From assembly GCF_002812805.1 (NCBI RefSeq), contig NZ_NMUM01000005.1, positions 1 through 64,000 of the forward strand: a DNA stretch of 64,000 nt, in the 5' to 3' direction. A program made the position numbers and the translations under genes. Below are positions 55,167-63,592 of the stretch, in pieces. The stretch is from Microbacterium lacus (lineage in GTDB: Bacteria > Actinomycetota > Actinomycetes > Actinomycetales > Microbacteriaceae). The number at the start of each line of letters is the position of its first letter. Within the stretch, counting starts at the first letter, position 1. The notes under the pieces were generated by a model. The model searched no databases. It saw nothing but the letters and a program-made list of their open reading frames with translations, and was not told the DNA's origin.

Positions 55167-56112
55167 CGCGGCGGCAGGGGACGAGCGACGCCCGGAGGAA
55201 CAACGGGTCGTTGAACGACGCGGAGGCACCCCACCCGAGGTGGACCGCGCCGCTGCATCCCGACGCGCCATCGCGGCACGGCGCGAACGCGCGGCGCTCA
55301 AACGCGACGTCACGACCCGCGTCATCACACCCCAAGAGCTGCTTCGACGGGCATGGGCTGCACCGGAGTCCGCTGCGGCGGCCATGCGTGCACCCGACTT
55401 TCTGACGTCGATCCCCGCTATCGGTGAAGGGAAACGCGATCGCATCCTGGCGCAGCTGAGCATCTCGCCGGTCAAGCGACTCGGGGGACTGGGTACCCGC
55501 CAGCGCAAGGACCTCAGCGCCTTCCTCGATGAGCGACTTCCCGAACCCGTGCCGCGTCCCGGACGCAGCCGGCTCATTGTCCTGGCAGGCCCGACGGCAG
55601 TGGGCAAGGGCACGGTCGCCGCGCATATCCAGGAACATCACCCCGACATCCTGCTCTCGGTGTCGGCGACGACACGTCCGCCGCGTCCCGGCGAAGAGGA
55701 TGGCAAGCATTACTTCTTCGTGGACGACGCCGAGTTCGACCGGATGGTCGAGGCCGAGGAGCTTCTCGAGCACGCGACCGTGCACAACCAGTACCGGTAC
55801 GGCACGCCCCGCGAGCCGATCGAGCGTGCTCTCAATGACGGTCGCACCGTGTTGCTCGAGATCGACCTGCAGGGCGCGCGTCAGGTGAGGCGCAGCATGC
55901 CCGACGCCATGTTGGTATTCCTCTTGCCCCCCAGCTGGGACGAGCTGGTCAACCGCCTGGTGGGTCGTGGCACGGAGAACTCCGAAGAGCGTGCCCGTCG
56001 CCTGAAGACGGCGAAGCGCGAGTTGGCCGCGCAGCCCGAGTTCGACTACCTCGTGGTCAACGAGAACGTCGCGGCGGCGGCAGACGAGGTCGCGGCCCTC
56101 GCCCAGAGTTGA
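55159..56112 (+). CDS. gmk: guanylate kinase with N-terminal mIHF-like domain
   Basis: 317 residues, about 110 longer than ordinary Gmk. Residues about 40-124 match actinobacterial integration host factor (mIHF): a basic helix ([11 protein letters not shown]) followed by a helix-two-turn-helix-type segment [20 protein letters not shown] and [13 protein letters not shown]. Residues about 138-317 are guanylate kinase: P-loop GPTAVGKG (144-151), [32 protein letters not shown]. In mycobacteria mihF and gmk are separate neighbours; here one frame joins them. The GTG at 55159 overlaps the pyrF stop by 8 bp. Confidence 0.92.
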   Translation: MTDAAAGDERRPEEQRVVERRGGTPPEVDRAAASRRAIAARRERAALKRDVTTRVITPQELLRRAWAAPESAAAAMRAPDFLTSIPAIGEGKRDRILAQLSISPVKRLGGLGTRQRKDLSAFLDERLPEPVPRPGRSRLIVLAGPTAVGKGTVAAHIQEHHPDILLSVSATTRPPRPGEEDGKHYFFVDDAEFDRMVEAEELLEHATVHNQYRYGTPREPIERALNDGRTVLLEIDLQGARQVRRSMPDAMLVFLLPPSWDELVNRLVGRGTENSEERARRLKTAKRELAAQPEFDYLVVNENVAAAADEVAALAQS

Positions 56113-56133
56113 TCGGTGGTCACGTCGACCGCC

Positions 56134-56208
56134 GCTCCCTGAGCTTGTCGAAGGGAGCAGTCCGGGCGCGGGGCACGACGGGTCACTTCGACAGGCTCAG
56201 TGACCGCG
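56134..56208. repeat. inverted pair of REP-like hairpins after gmk
   Basis: Unit one (56134-56159) has stem GCTCCCT/AGGGAGC around the loop GAGCTTGTCGA. Unit two (56181-56205), opposite orientation, has stem GGTCACT/AGTGACC around TCGACAGGCTC. The pair may terminate the pyr-gmk transcript. Confidence 0.8.
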
Positions 56209-56214
56209 GCGCGG

Positions 56215-56220
56215 TATAGC
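56215..56220 (+). promoter_or_regulatory. -10-like box TATAGC upstream of the sulfur block
   Basis: TATAGC lies 74 nt before the first gene of the ABC operon, immediately after the REP-like pair. No riboswitch could be recognised in the leader. Confidence 0.3.
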
Positions 56221-56293
56221 ACGCATCCGCGTTCGATTTCGGAAAGTTACGACCCGATGTGCCCTTTGTTGCGCGGTCGTCCACGATGATGAC

Positions 56294-57166
56294 GTGCCCG
56301 CAACCGTTCTCGACCTCGCTGAGGCGCGCCTGACCGAAACCGCCTCGCGGACGGAGGGCGTGCTGCTCGAAGGTGTCTCCCGTGCGTTCCCGACGGCGCG
56401 CGGCTCGCGAGAGGTCCTTCGGGGCGTAGACCTCGACGTTCGCCACGGCGAGATCGTGGCGATCGTCGGTCCGTCCGGATGCGGCAAGTCCACCCTTCTG
56501 CGGATGCTCGGGGGACTGGACGCTCCGACGAGCGGTTCGATCCGCGTCGGTGGCGCGCCGGTGACCGACACGGACGCTCGGACCGCCGTCGCCTTTCAAG
56601 AACCTCGCCTCTTGGCCTGGCGTACTCTCGCGCAGAACGTCCAGCTCGGGCTGCCGCGGAGCACGCGCGGCGAAAACAAGCGAGAGGGCGGCGAGCGGGT
56701 ACGCCAACTGCTGGAGCTCGTCGGGTTGTCTCACGCCGCCGATCAGAAGCCGCGCGAGGTCTCGGGCGGGATGGCGCAGCGCGCGTCGCTCGCTCGCGCG
56801 CTGGCACGCAACCCCGAGGTCCTGCTCCTGGATGAGCCCTTCGGAGCGCTCGACGCGCTGACGCGGCTGCGTATGCAGGATCTGCTTCTCGACATCCATG
56901 CGGCGCAGCCGACGACGGTCATCCTTGTCACGCACGACGTCGAAGAGGCACTGTTCCTGGCCGACCGCGTGCTCCTGCTGCGCTCGCTCGACACGACCTC
57001 GAACACCGATGCATCCGTCGGTTCCATCGCCCGCACGATCGTCGTTCCGGGGGACCGTCCCCGCGACCGCGCCGACCACGCGCTCACAGAGTTGCGCGCC
57101 GAGCTCCTGCAAGGACTCGGCGTCGACACCCATCACCACCACAACCACTCCGAGGAGACCCGATGA
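56294..57166 (+). CDS. nitrate/sulfonate/taurine-type ABC transporter, ATP-binding subunit
   Basis: 290 residues. Walker A GPSGCGKST (59-67), signature VSGGMAQR (156-163) and Walker B VLLLDEPFGALDA, in the SsuB/TauB style with FGALDALTR. It ends in an unusual His-rich tail (THHHHNHSEETR). The GTG start at 56294 has no obvious ribosome-binding site. First gene of a tightly packed operon; the stop overlaps the next gene by four bases. Confidence 0.9.
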   Translation: MPATVLDLAEARLTETASRTEGVLLEGVSRAFPTARGSREVLRGVDLDVRHGEIVAIVGPSGCGKSTLLRMLGGLDAPTSGSIRVGGAPVTDTDARTAVAFQEPRLLAWRTLAQNVQLGLPRSTRGENKREGGERVRQLLELVGLSHAADQKPREVSGGMAQRASLARALARNPEVLLLDEPFGALDALTRLRMQDLLLDIHAAQPTTVILVTHDVEEALFLADRVLLLRSLDTTSNTDASVGSIARTIVVPGDRPRDRADHALTELRAELLQGLGVDTHHHHNHSEETR

Positions 57167-58200
57167 GTACCACCATCCGCCGCACCGTTCCCGCGATTCT
57201 CGTGGCCGGCGCGATGATGATGCTCGCCACGGGTTGCGTCGCGGGCGAGAACGCCGCCGCGGCCGATGCGAACGCATCGGGTGAAGCGCAGGAGTGGTCG
57301 ACCGACACCCTCTCGATCGACTTCGCCACCTACAACCCGCTCAGCCTGATCATCAAGGATCAGGGTCTGCTCGAAGAGGCACTGGGCGACAGCGTCACGG
57401 TCGAGTGGGTTCAGTCCGCCGGCTCCAACAAGGCGAACGAGTTCCTGCGCGCCGGATCGATCGACGTCGGATCGACCGCCGGTTCCGCCGCGCTGCTGGC
57501 ACGTGCCAACGGATCGCCCATCCAGGTCATCGACATCTACTCGCAGCCCGAGTGGTCCGCGATCGTCGTGCCCGCCGACAGCGACATCACCTCGGTCGCG
57601 GACCTCGCAGGCAAGTCCGTCGCGGCGACCGCGGGTACCGACCCCTACTTCTTCCTGCTCCAGGCGCTCGAGACCGAGGGCTTGACGGTCGACGACATCG
57701 AGGTGCAGAACCTGCAGCACGCCGATGGACGCTCGGCCCTCGAGGCAGGCTCCGTTGACGCCTGGGCCGGCCTTGACCCGATCATGGCCGCGGCCGAGGT
57801 CGAGTCCGGAGCGCAGTTGATCTACCGCAACGTCGACTTCAACTCGTACGGCTTCCTCAACGCCACGGAGGAGTTCATCACCGAGCACGCCGACGTCGCG
57901 CAGGTCGTCGTCGACGCGTACGAAGAGGCACGTGCCTGGGCGCTCGAGAACCCCGAAGAGACCGCGGCGCTCCTCGCCGAGGTTGCCGGCATCGACGTCG
58001 AGGTTGCGAACACCGTGATCCAGGAGCGCTCGAACCTCGATGTCAGCGGCGTGCCCGGCGAGGCGCAGCTCGCCGTGCTCGAGGTCATCGCGCCCGTGCT
58101 GGTCGCGTCGGACGCGGTCCAGGGCGGCGAGGACGCGATCAACGCAGCACTCGACACGATCATCAACGCCACGTTCGCCGAAAAGGCCACCGAGGGCTGA
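57163..58200 (+). CDS. sulfonate-type ABC transporter substrate-binding lipoprotein
   Basis: 345 residues. A type II signal peptide (MSTTIRRTVPAILVAGAMMM) leads to the lipobox LATGC with C25 as the lipidated residue. The mature part is an NMT1/SsuA-like two-lobe domain with GSIDVGSTAGSAALLA and SVAATAGTDPYF. Substrates of this class are alkanesulfonates, taurine or similar; which one is open. Stop and next start overlap as TGATG. Confidence 0.9.
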   Translation: MSTTIRRTVPAILVAGAMMMLATGCVAGENAAAADANASGEAQEWSTDTLSIDFATYNPLSLIIKDQGLLEEALGDSVTVEWVQSAGSNKANEFLRAGSIDVGSTAGSAALLARANGSPIQVIDIYSQPEWSAIVVPADSDITSVADLAGKSVAATAGTDPYFFLLQALETEGLTVDDIEVQNLQHADGRSALEAGSVDAWAGLDPIMAAAEVESGAQLIYRNVDFNSYGFLNATEEFITEHADVAQVVVDAYEEARAWALENPEETAALLAEVAGIDVEVANTVIQERSNLDVSGVPGEAQLAVLEVIAPVLVASDAVQGGEDAINAALDTIINATFAEKATEG

Positions 58201-59066
58201 TGACCGTTCCAGCAACCAGCACGACCGCGAGCCCGGATGCCACTGTGCGTCCGGGCCTCGCGGCGCGTCCGGGCCTCGCGGCGCTTTCGGGCTCCGCAAC
58301 GCGCTCGTTCTGGGACCGCCGTGCCGTGCGGATCGTCGGCGGGATCGTCGTGCCGCTCGTCATCCTGGGCATCTGGCAGGCGGTGACCGTCTCGGGCCTC
58401 ATCCCTCCCTATCGGCTGCCAGCCCCAGCAACGGTCGTTCAGGCCGGGCTTCAGCTGGCCGACAGCGGTGACCTGTGGATCCACATCGCGATCTCGGTTC
58501 AGCGTGTCCTGCTCGGCTTCGCCATCGGCTCGGTGATCGGGCTGGCGGGCGCCGCGATCGTGGGACTGACGAAGGCCGGCGACGTCCTCCTGAGCCCGAT
58601 CCTCGCCGCTTTCCGGGCGATCCCGTCGCTCGCGCTTGTTCCGCTTCTGCTGCTGTGGATGGGTATCGGCGAAGACTCCAAGGTCACGTTGATCGCGATC
58701 GGTGCCTTCTTCCCCGTCTTCACGACGGTGAGCGTTGCGCTCCGCCAGGTGGACCCGCACTCGGTCGAGATGGCGCGTTCGTTCAGTCTGCGCGGCTTCG
58801 CGTTGTTCCGCACCGTGCAGCTGCCGTCCGTCGTTCCCTCGATCATGTCCGGCTTGCGGCTCGCGCTGGCGCAGAGCTGGCTGTTCCTCGTCGCGGCAGA
58901 ACTCATCGCGGCGTCGATGGGTCTGGGCTGGCTCCTCACGGACTCGCAGTCCACCGGACGCGTGGACCGCATCCTGCTCGCGATCGTCCTCCTTGCGCTG
59001 CTCGGAACACTGACCAACGGCATCCTGAGTCTCGTGCAGAAGTACCTGCTGCGACGGTGGATCTGA
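58200..59066 (+). CDS. sulfonate-type ABC transporter permease
   Basis: 288 residues with about six membrane spans and the EAA-type coupling loop MARSFSLRGFALFRTVQLPS. The cytoplasmic N-terminus contains an 18-bp tandem duplication (58248-58283) giving RPGLAARPGLAA. It should form the channel with the preceding ATPase. The next gene starts 2 bp after its stop. Confidence 0.92.
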   Translation: MTVPATSTTASPDATVRPGLAARPGLAALSGSATRSFWDRRAVRIVGGIVVPLVILGIWQAVTVSGLIPPYRLPAPATVVQAGLQLADSGDLWIHIAISVQRVLLGFAIGSVIGLAGAAIVGLTKAGDVLLSPILAAFRAIPSLALVPLLLLWMGIGEDSKVTLIAIGAFFPVFTTVSVALRQVDPHSVEMARSFSLRGFALFRTVQLPSVVPSIMSGLRLALAQSWLFLVAAELIAASMGLGWLLTDSQSTGRVDRILLAIVLLALLGTLTNGILSLVQKYLLRRWI

Positions 59067-59067
59067 C

Positions 59068-61131
59068 GTGAGTGCAACGACTCCCGTCACGGACGGGGCG
59101 GTCGCCGAAGCGCGCCTGCCGGAGAGACAACTGCCGGAGACACGGCTCGTCGAGACGCGCGAGTACCCCGCACCGGCGGCATTCGCCGCGCAGGCGAACG
59201 TCACCGTCGGGGCATACGCGGATGCTTCGGCCAACCCCGTCGCGTTCTGGGAGGGTGCCGCTTCCCGGCTGGAATGGGCTGAACCCTGGCACAGCGCACA
59301 CGAATGGGAGCCGCCCGTGCGTGACGCGTCGGGCGAGCTCTCGGTCCCGGCGGCGCGCTGGTTCGTCGGGGGGCGCCTGAATGTCGCCGCGAACTGTGTC
59401 GACCGCCATGTCGCCGCCGGGCGCGGCCAGAAGGTCGCCCTGCACTTCGAGGGCGAACCGGGGGACCGCACGACGGTCACGTACGCCGACCTGCAGCGTC
59501 GGGTGTCGCAGGCCGCGAACGCCCTGCTCGCGCTCGGTATCGAGCCGGGCGACCGCGTGGTCGTCTATCTTCCTGTCCTCGTCGAGACCGTCGTCATCGC
59601 CCTCGCCTGCGCACGGATCGGTGCGGTCCACTCGCTCGTCTTCGGGGGGTTCTCGGCCGAGGCGGTGCGGTTCCGCGTCGAAGATACGAAGGCCAAGCTT
59701 CTCGTCACGAGCGACGGACAGTACCGACGTGGCGCGGCCGTGCGGGTAAAGCACGCAGCCGACGAAGCCGTCGCGGGCCTCGATCACGTCGAGCACGTCT
59801 TGGTCGTGCGCCGCACCGGGCAGGATGTTCCCTGGACCGAGGGTCGCGATGTGTGGTGGCACGACGTCGTTGACACCGCGTCGGATCAGCACGAGCCGCA
59901 GGCGTTCGACGCGGAGCATCCGCTCTTCATCATCTACACCTCGGGTACGACGGGTAAACCGAAGGGCCTCGTGCACACGAGCGGCGGCTACCTGACCCAC
60001 GCGAGTTGGGCGCACTGGGCGCACTTCGACGCCAAGCCCGACGACGTGCACTGGTGCACCGCCGACCTCGCCTGGGTGACCGCACACACGTACGAGATCT
60101 ACGGTCCGCTCTCGAACGGGCTCACGCAGGTGATCTACGAGGGAACGCCGGATGCGCCGACGCGCGAGCGTCATCTGGAGATCATCGAGCGCTACGGCGT
60201 CACGGTGTACTACACGTCGCCCACCCTGATCCGCACCTTCATGACGTGGTTCGGCGACACCCTCCCCGCGGGGCACGATCTGTCGACCCTGCGTCTGTTG
60301 GGCACGGTTGGCGAGGCGATCAACCCCGCCGCCTGGGTGTGGTTCCGCGAGACCTTCGGCCGCGGCGAGCTGCCGATCGTCGACACCTGGTGGCAGTCCG
60401 AGACCGGCGCTGCGATGATCGCGCCCCTTCCGGGGGTGACGACGCTCAAGCCGGGCTCGGCATCCATCGGTCTGCCGGGTATCGATGTGGCCGTTGTGGA
60501 CGAAGACGGAGCGGATGTCGCACCCGGCCGCTCGGGGACGCTCGTCGTCCGCCGACCGTGGCCCGGAATGGCGCGGACGGTATGGGGCAACCCGCAGCGC
60601 TATCGCGACTCGTACTGGGCGCAGTACGCGGGCAAGGGCGAACACGGCGGCTTCTACGTCGCCGGAGATGGCGCGACGATCGACGCCGACGGCTACGTCT
60701 GGATTCTCGGGCGCCTGGACGACGTGCTGAACGTGTCGGGCCACCGGATGTCGACCATCGAGATCGAATCGGCGCTGGTGTCACACCCGACCGTGGGGGA
60801 GGCGGGGGTGACCGCGGTCACCGACCTCGTCACCGGGCACGCTGTTGCCGCGTTCGTCGTCGCTTCCGGGGCTGAGGGGCTGTCTGCTGCGGACCTGCGA
60901 GCACACGTCGCACGAGAGATCGGCCCCATCGCCAAGCCCAAGCACCTGTTGGTGGTTCCCGAGCTGCCCAAGACGCGGTCCGGCAAGATCCTGCGCCGCC
61001 TGCTCGCGCAGCTGTGGGAGGCTGAACAGGACCGCCGGGCCGGTCGTGAACCGGGAGCCCTGGGCGACACCACCTCGTTGCAGAACCCCTGGGCCGTCGA
61101 CGACATCGCCACAGCCCTCGCCTCGGCGTGA
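59068..61131 (+). CDS. acsA: acetyl-CoA synthetase (AMP-forming)
   Basis: 687 residues. AMP-binding motif YTSGTTGKPKGLVH (about 291-304), acetate-pocket motif DTWWQSETGAAM, and C-terminal KTRSGKILRR with the catalytic, acetylatable lysine. The tryptophan motif favours acetate or propionate over longer acids. Genome context is unusual: it is in the middle of a sulfonate-uptake/methionine operon, so it may recycle the acetate released by the next enzyme. GTG start. Confidence 0.92.
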   Translation: MSATTPVTDGAVAEARLPERQLPETRLVETREYPAPAAFAAQANVTVGAYADASANPVAFWEGAASRLEWAEPWHSAHEWEPPVRDASGELSVPAARWFVGGRLNVAANCVDRHVAAGRGQKVALHFEGEPGDRTTVTYADLQRRVSQAANALLALGIEPGDRVVVYLPVLVETVVIALACARIGAVHSLVFGGFSAEAVRFRVEDTKAKLLVTSDGQYRRGAAVRVKHAADEAVAGLDHVEHVLVVRRTGQDVPWTEGRDVWWHDVVDTASDQHEPQAFDAEHPLFIIYTSGTTGKPKGLVHTSGGYLTHASWAHWAHFDAKPDDVHWCTADLAWVTAHTYEIYGPLSNGLTQVIYEGTPDAPTRERHLEIIERYGVTVYYTSPTLIRTFMTWFGDTLPAGHDLSTLRLLGTVGEAINPAAWVWFRETFGRGELPIVDTWWQSETGAAMIAPLPGVTTLKPGSASIGLPGIDVAVVDEDGADVAPGRSGTLVVRRPWPGMARTVWGNPQRYRDSYWAQYAGKGEHGGFYVAGDGATIDADGYVWILGRLDDVLNVSGHRMSTIEIESALVSHPTVGEAGVTAVTDLVTGHAVAAFVVASGAEGLSAADLRAHVAREIGPIAKPKHLLVVPELPKTRSGKILRRLLAQLWEAEQDRRAGREPGALGDTTSLQNPWAVDDIATALASA

Positions 61132-61160
61132 GCCGCAGAGAACCACACCTGAGAGAAGAC

Positions 61161-62498
61161 ATGACCGAAGATCACCGGTTCGGATTCCGTACGCGTGCCC
61201 TCCACGCGGGGGCCACGCCCGACGCTTCCACGGGTGCCCGCGCAGTGCCGATCTACCAGACGTCGTCGTTCGTCTTCGATGACGCGACGGATGCGGCGAA
61301 CCTGTTCGCCCTGCAGAAGTACGGCAACATCTACTCGCGTATCGGTAACCCGACCGTCGCTGCCCTCGAGGAGCGCCTCGCCTCGCTCGAGGGTGGCATC
61401 GGCGCGGTGGCCACGGCATCCGGAATGAGCGCCGAGTTCATCACGTTCGCCGCGCTGGTCGGACACGGTGACCACGTCGTCGCGTCGGGCCAGCTGTACG
61501 GCGGCACCGTGACGCAGCTCGACGTGACACTCCGCCGGTTCGGCGTCGAGACGACGTTCGTGCCCTCGAGCGACCCGGCCGACTATGCCGCGGCGATCCG
61601 GCCCGAGACGAAGGTTCTGTACGTCGAGACGATCGGCAACCCCTCGGGCGAGATCGCCGATATCGAGGGACTGGCCGAGGTTGCGCACGCGGCCGGCATC
61701 CCGCTGGTCGTCGACTCGACGCTCGCGACGCCCTACCTCGCGCGCCCGCTCGAGCATGGCGCCGATATCGTGATCCACTCGGTCACGAAGTTTCTCGGCG
61801 GCCACGGCACGACGCTCGGCGGAGTCGTGATCGAGAAGGGCACGTTCGACTGGGGCAACGGCAAGTTCCCGCAGATGATCGAGCCGGTCGCCTCCTACGG
61901 CGGCATCAGCTGGTGGGACAACTTCGGTGAGTACGGATTCCTCACCAAGCTCCGCTCCGAGCAGCTCCGCGACATCGGTCCCGCGCTCAGCCCGCACTCC
62001 GCCTTCCTGTTGCTGCAGGGCGTCGAGACCCTGCCCCAGCGCATCGACGCGCACCTGTCCAACGCGCGAATCGTCGCTGAGTGGCTCGACAGCGACCCGC
62101 GCGTGTCGTTCGTGACGTGGGCCGGACTCGAGGAGCACCCCCACCGCGATCGCGCGGCGAAGTACCTGCCGCTCGGACCGGGCTCGGTTTTCGCCTTCGG
62201 CGTGCGACCCTCGGGCGAATTCGCCTCGGATGAGGAACGTCTCGTCGCGGCCCGAGCGGCGGGGGAGTCCGTCATCGACGCCCTGCGCCTGGCCTCACAC
62301 CTGGCGAACATCGGCGATGCACGCACCCTCGTCATCCACCCGGCCTCGACCACGCACCAGCAGTTGAGCGCGGCGCAACTGGTCGACGCGGGCGTTCCCG
62401 CCGATCTGATCCGCATCTCGGTGGGGCTGGAGGATCCCGAAGACATCCTGTGGGACCTCGATCAGGCCCTCACGGCCGCGACGGGGGTGCAGCGATGA
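61161..62498 (+). CDS. metY: O-acetylhomoserine sulfhydrylase (aminocarboxypropyltransferase)
   Basis: 445 residues, Cys/Met-metabolism PLP enzyme. PLP lysine in [12 protein letters not shown], phosphate-binding [14 protein letters not shown], and the MetY-type insert [20 protein letters not shown] typical of the ~430-residue direct sulfhydrylases. It joins sulfide with O-acetylhomoserine to give homocysteine and acetate. I prefer ATG 61161 (after GAGAGAAG); GTG 61128, overlapping acsA, is possible. The stop overlaps the next gene as ATGA. Confidence 0.93.
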   Translation: MTEDHRFGFRTRALHAGATPDASTGARAVPIYQTSSFVFDDATDAANLFALQKYGNIYSRIGNPTVAALEERLASLEGGIGAVATASGMSAEFITFAALVGHGDHVVASGQLYGGTVTQLDVTLRRFGVETTFVPSSDPADYAAAIRPETKVLYVETIGNPSGEIADIEGLAEVAHAAGIPLVVDSTLATPYLARPLEHGADIVIHSVTKFLGGHGTTLGGVVIEKGTFDWGNGKFPQMIEPVASYGGISWWDNFGEYGFLTKLRSEQLRDIGPALSPHSAFLLLQGVETLPQRIDAHLSNARIVAEWLDSDPRVSFVTWAGLEEHPHRDRAAKYLPLGPGSVFAFGVRPSGEFASDEERLVAARAAGESVIDALRLASHLANIGDARTLVIHPASTTHQQLSAAQLVDAGVPADLIRISVGLEDPEDILWDLDQALTAATGVQR

Positions 62499-63079
62499 GC
62501 GCCTCGTGCGAACTGCCGCAGCAGCCGGTGGCGCCCGCGCCCGAGAACGGAGCGGCGTGCGCTCTTCCCGGCGCCGTCGTCGCGGGCGCGCCGGAGCGCA
62601 CCTGGGCCCCGCCCGGGTCACAGGATCGCTACGAGATCCTGCGAAAGGCGAAATCGGTCGCCATCGTCGGCGCATCCGAGAACCCCGCGCGCGCGAGCTT
62701 CTTCGTCGCCACGTATCTGCTCGGCAGCTCGCCCTACGACGTGTACTTCGTCAACCCGCGGGCGAAGAACATCCTGGGTCGCCCCGTGTATGCCTCGCTG
62801 GCCGACCTGCCCGTCGTTCCGGACATCGTCGACGTGTTCCGCCGACACGATGATCTGCCCGGAGTCGCGCAAGAGGCAGTGGATGTCGGTGCCGCGGCGC
62901 TGTGGCTGCAGCTCGGTTCGTGGAACGAGGATGCGGCGGCGATCGCCGAGGCCGCGGGGCTGTCGGTCGTGATGGATCGTTGCATCAAGATCGAGCACGC
63001 GCGCTTCCACGGCGGGCTGCACCTTGCCGGTTTCGACACCGGCGTGATCAGCTCGAAACGCCAGTTGCTGTCGCGCTGA
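62495..63079 (+). CDS. CoA-binding domain protein (YccU-like)
   Basis: 194 residues. A proline/alanine-rich N-terminus (about 1-40) precedes a Rossmann-type CoA-binding domain: VAIVGASENPARASFFVATY, VYFVNPRAKNILGRPVYAS, VDVFRRHDD, ALWLQLGSWNEDAA and VVMDRCIKIEH. The family resembles the CoA-binding part of succinyl-CoA ligase alpha; biochemical function is not established. It is coupled to metY by a four-base overlap and ends the sulfur block. Confidence 0.88.
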   Translation: MSASCELPQQPVAPAPENGAACALPGAVVAGAPERTWAPPGSQDRYEILRKAKSVAIVGASENPARASFFVATYLLGSSPYDVYFVNPRAKNILGRPVYASLADLPVVPDIVDVFRRHDDLPGVAQEAVDVGAAALWLQLGSWNEDAAAIAEAAGLSVVMDRCIKIEHARFHGGLHLAGFDTGVISSKRQLLSR

Positions 63080-63102
63080 AGCTCGCGGGCGCGCCGCTCG
63101 CG

Positions 63103-63108
63103 TAGAAT
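63103..63108 (+). promoter_or_regulatory. -10 box TAGAAT upstream of rpoZ
   Basis: TAGAAT is 6 nt before an ATG (63115) that opens a 14-codon frame. A second -10-like box, TAGCAT (63157-63162), overlaps that frame's stop and lies 26 nt before rpoZ. Confidence 0.45.
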
Positions 63109-63114
63109 GAACGG

Positions 63115-63159
63115 ATGCGTGCGCTCTGGCGTGCGCTCACAGACTTCCGGAGGCGCTAG
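63115..63159 (+). CDS. possible leaderless 14-aa upstream peptide
   Basis: ATG to TAG encodes [14 protein letters not shown], 6 nt downstream of a TAGAAT box. The same geometry is seen before thrS. The evidence is positional only; it may be chance. Confidence 0.25.
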   Translation: MRALWRALTDFRRR

Positions 63160-63188
63160 CATCCGGGCCCCGATCGAGAGGATCCGCC

Positions 63189-63464
63189 ATGGCTGGAACG
63201 AGCGAAGGCATCATCGACCCGTCACTAGACGCGCTGCTGCAGAAGAAGGATGCCGAGGGCGCCCCGATCTCCAAGTACCAGCTCGTGATCTACGCAGCCA
63301 AGCGCGCGCGTCAGATCAACGACTACTACTCGGACCTGCACGAGGGCAACCTGTTCGACAACGTGGGCCCCCTGGTCGACTCGTCTGTCGAAGACAAGCC
63401 GCTCACGATCGCGATGCACGAAATCAACGAAGACAAGCTGCGCCTGCGCGGCACCGAGGCCTAA
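63189..63464 (+). CDS. rpoZ: DNA-directed RNA polymerase omega subunit
   Basis: 91 residues: [20 protein letters not shown] is the omega signature, and the C-terminal [20 protein letters not shown] is the expected end. Omega helps assemble RNA polymerase. GAGAGGATC precedes the ATG. In related genomes rpoZ commonly follows gmk directly; here about 7 kb separates them. Confidence 0.95.
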   Translation: MAGTSEGIIDPSLDALLQKKDAEGAPISKYQLVIYAAKRARQINDYYSDLHEGNLFDNVGPLVDSSVEDKPLTIAMHEINEDKLRLRGTEA

Positions 63465-63480
63465 AGACTCGGAAGAAATT

Positions 63481-63526
63481 GCCGCCGCCCGCCGCGACCT
63501 CTGATGGTCTGGGGCGGGCGGCGGTT
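63481..63526 (+). terminator. intrinsic terminator after rpoZ
   Basis: CCGCCGCCCGCC (63482-63493) pairs perfectly with GGCGGGCGGCGG (63513-63524), followed by TTT. The 12-bp stem is very stable. Confidence 0.8.
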
Positions 63527-63592
63527 TCAATGTCGGCGGTCCCCGCCATACTGGGCCGCACACTGGTGCGTGAGCACCCGACTGGAGCACCC

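Noticed and set aside
56209-56293. SAM or other riboswitch upstream of the sulfur operon
   Set aside because: The leader is about 70 nt and I could not identify conserved core elements of any known class.
63465-63592. SAM riboswitch before metK
   Set aside because: Only the rpoZ terminator and a short promoter region fit; there is no room for a known SAM riboswitch core.
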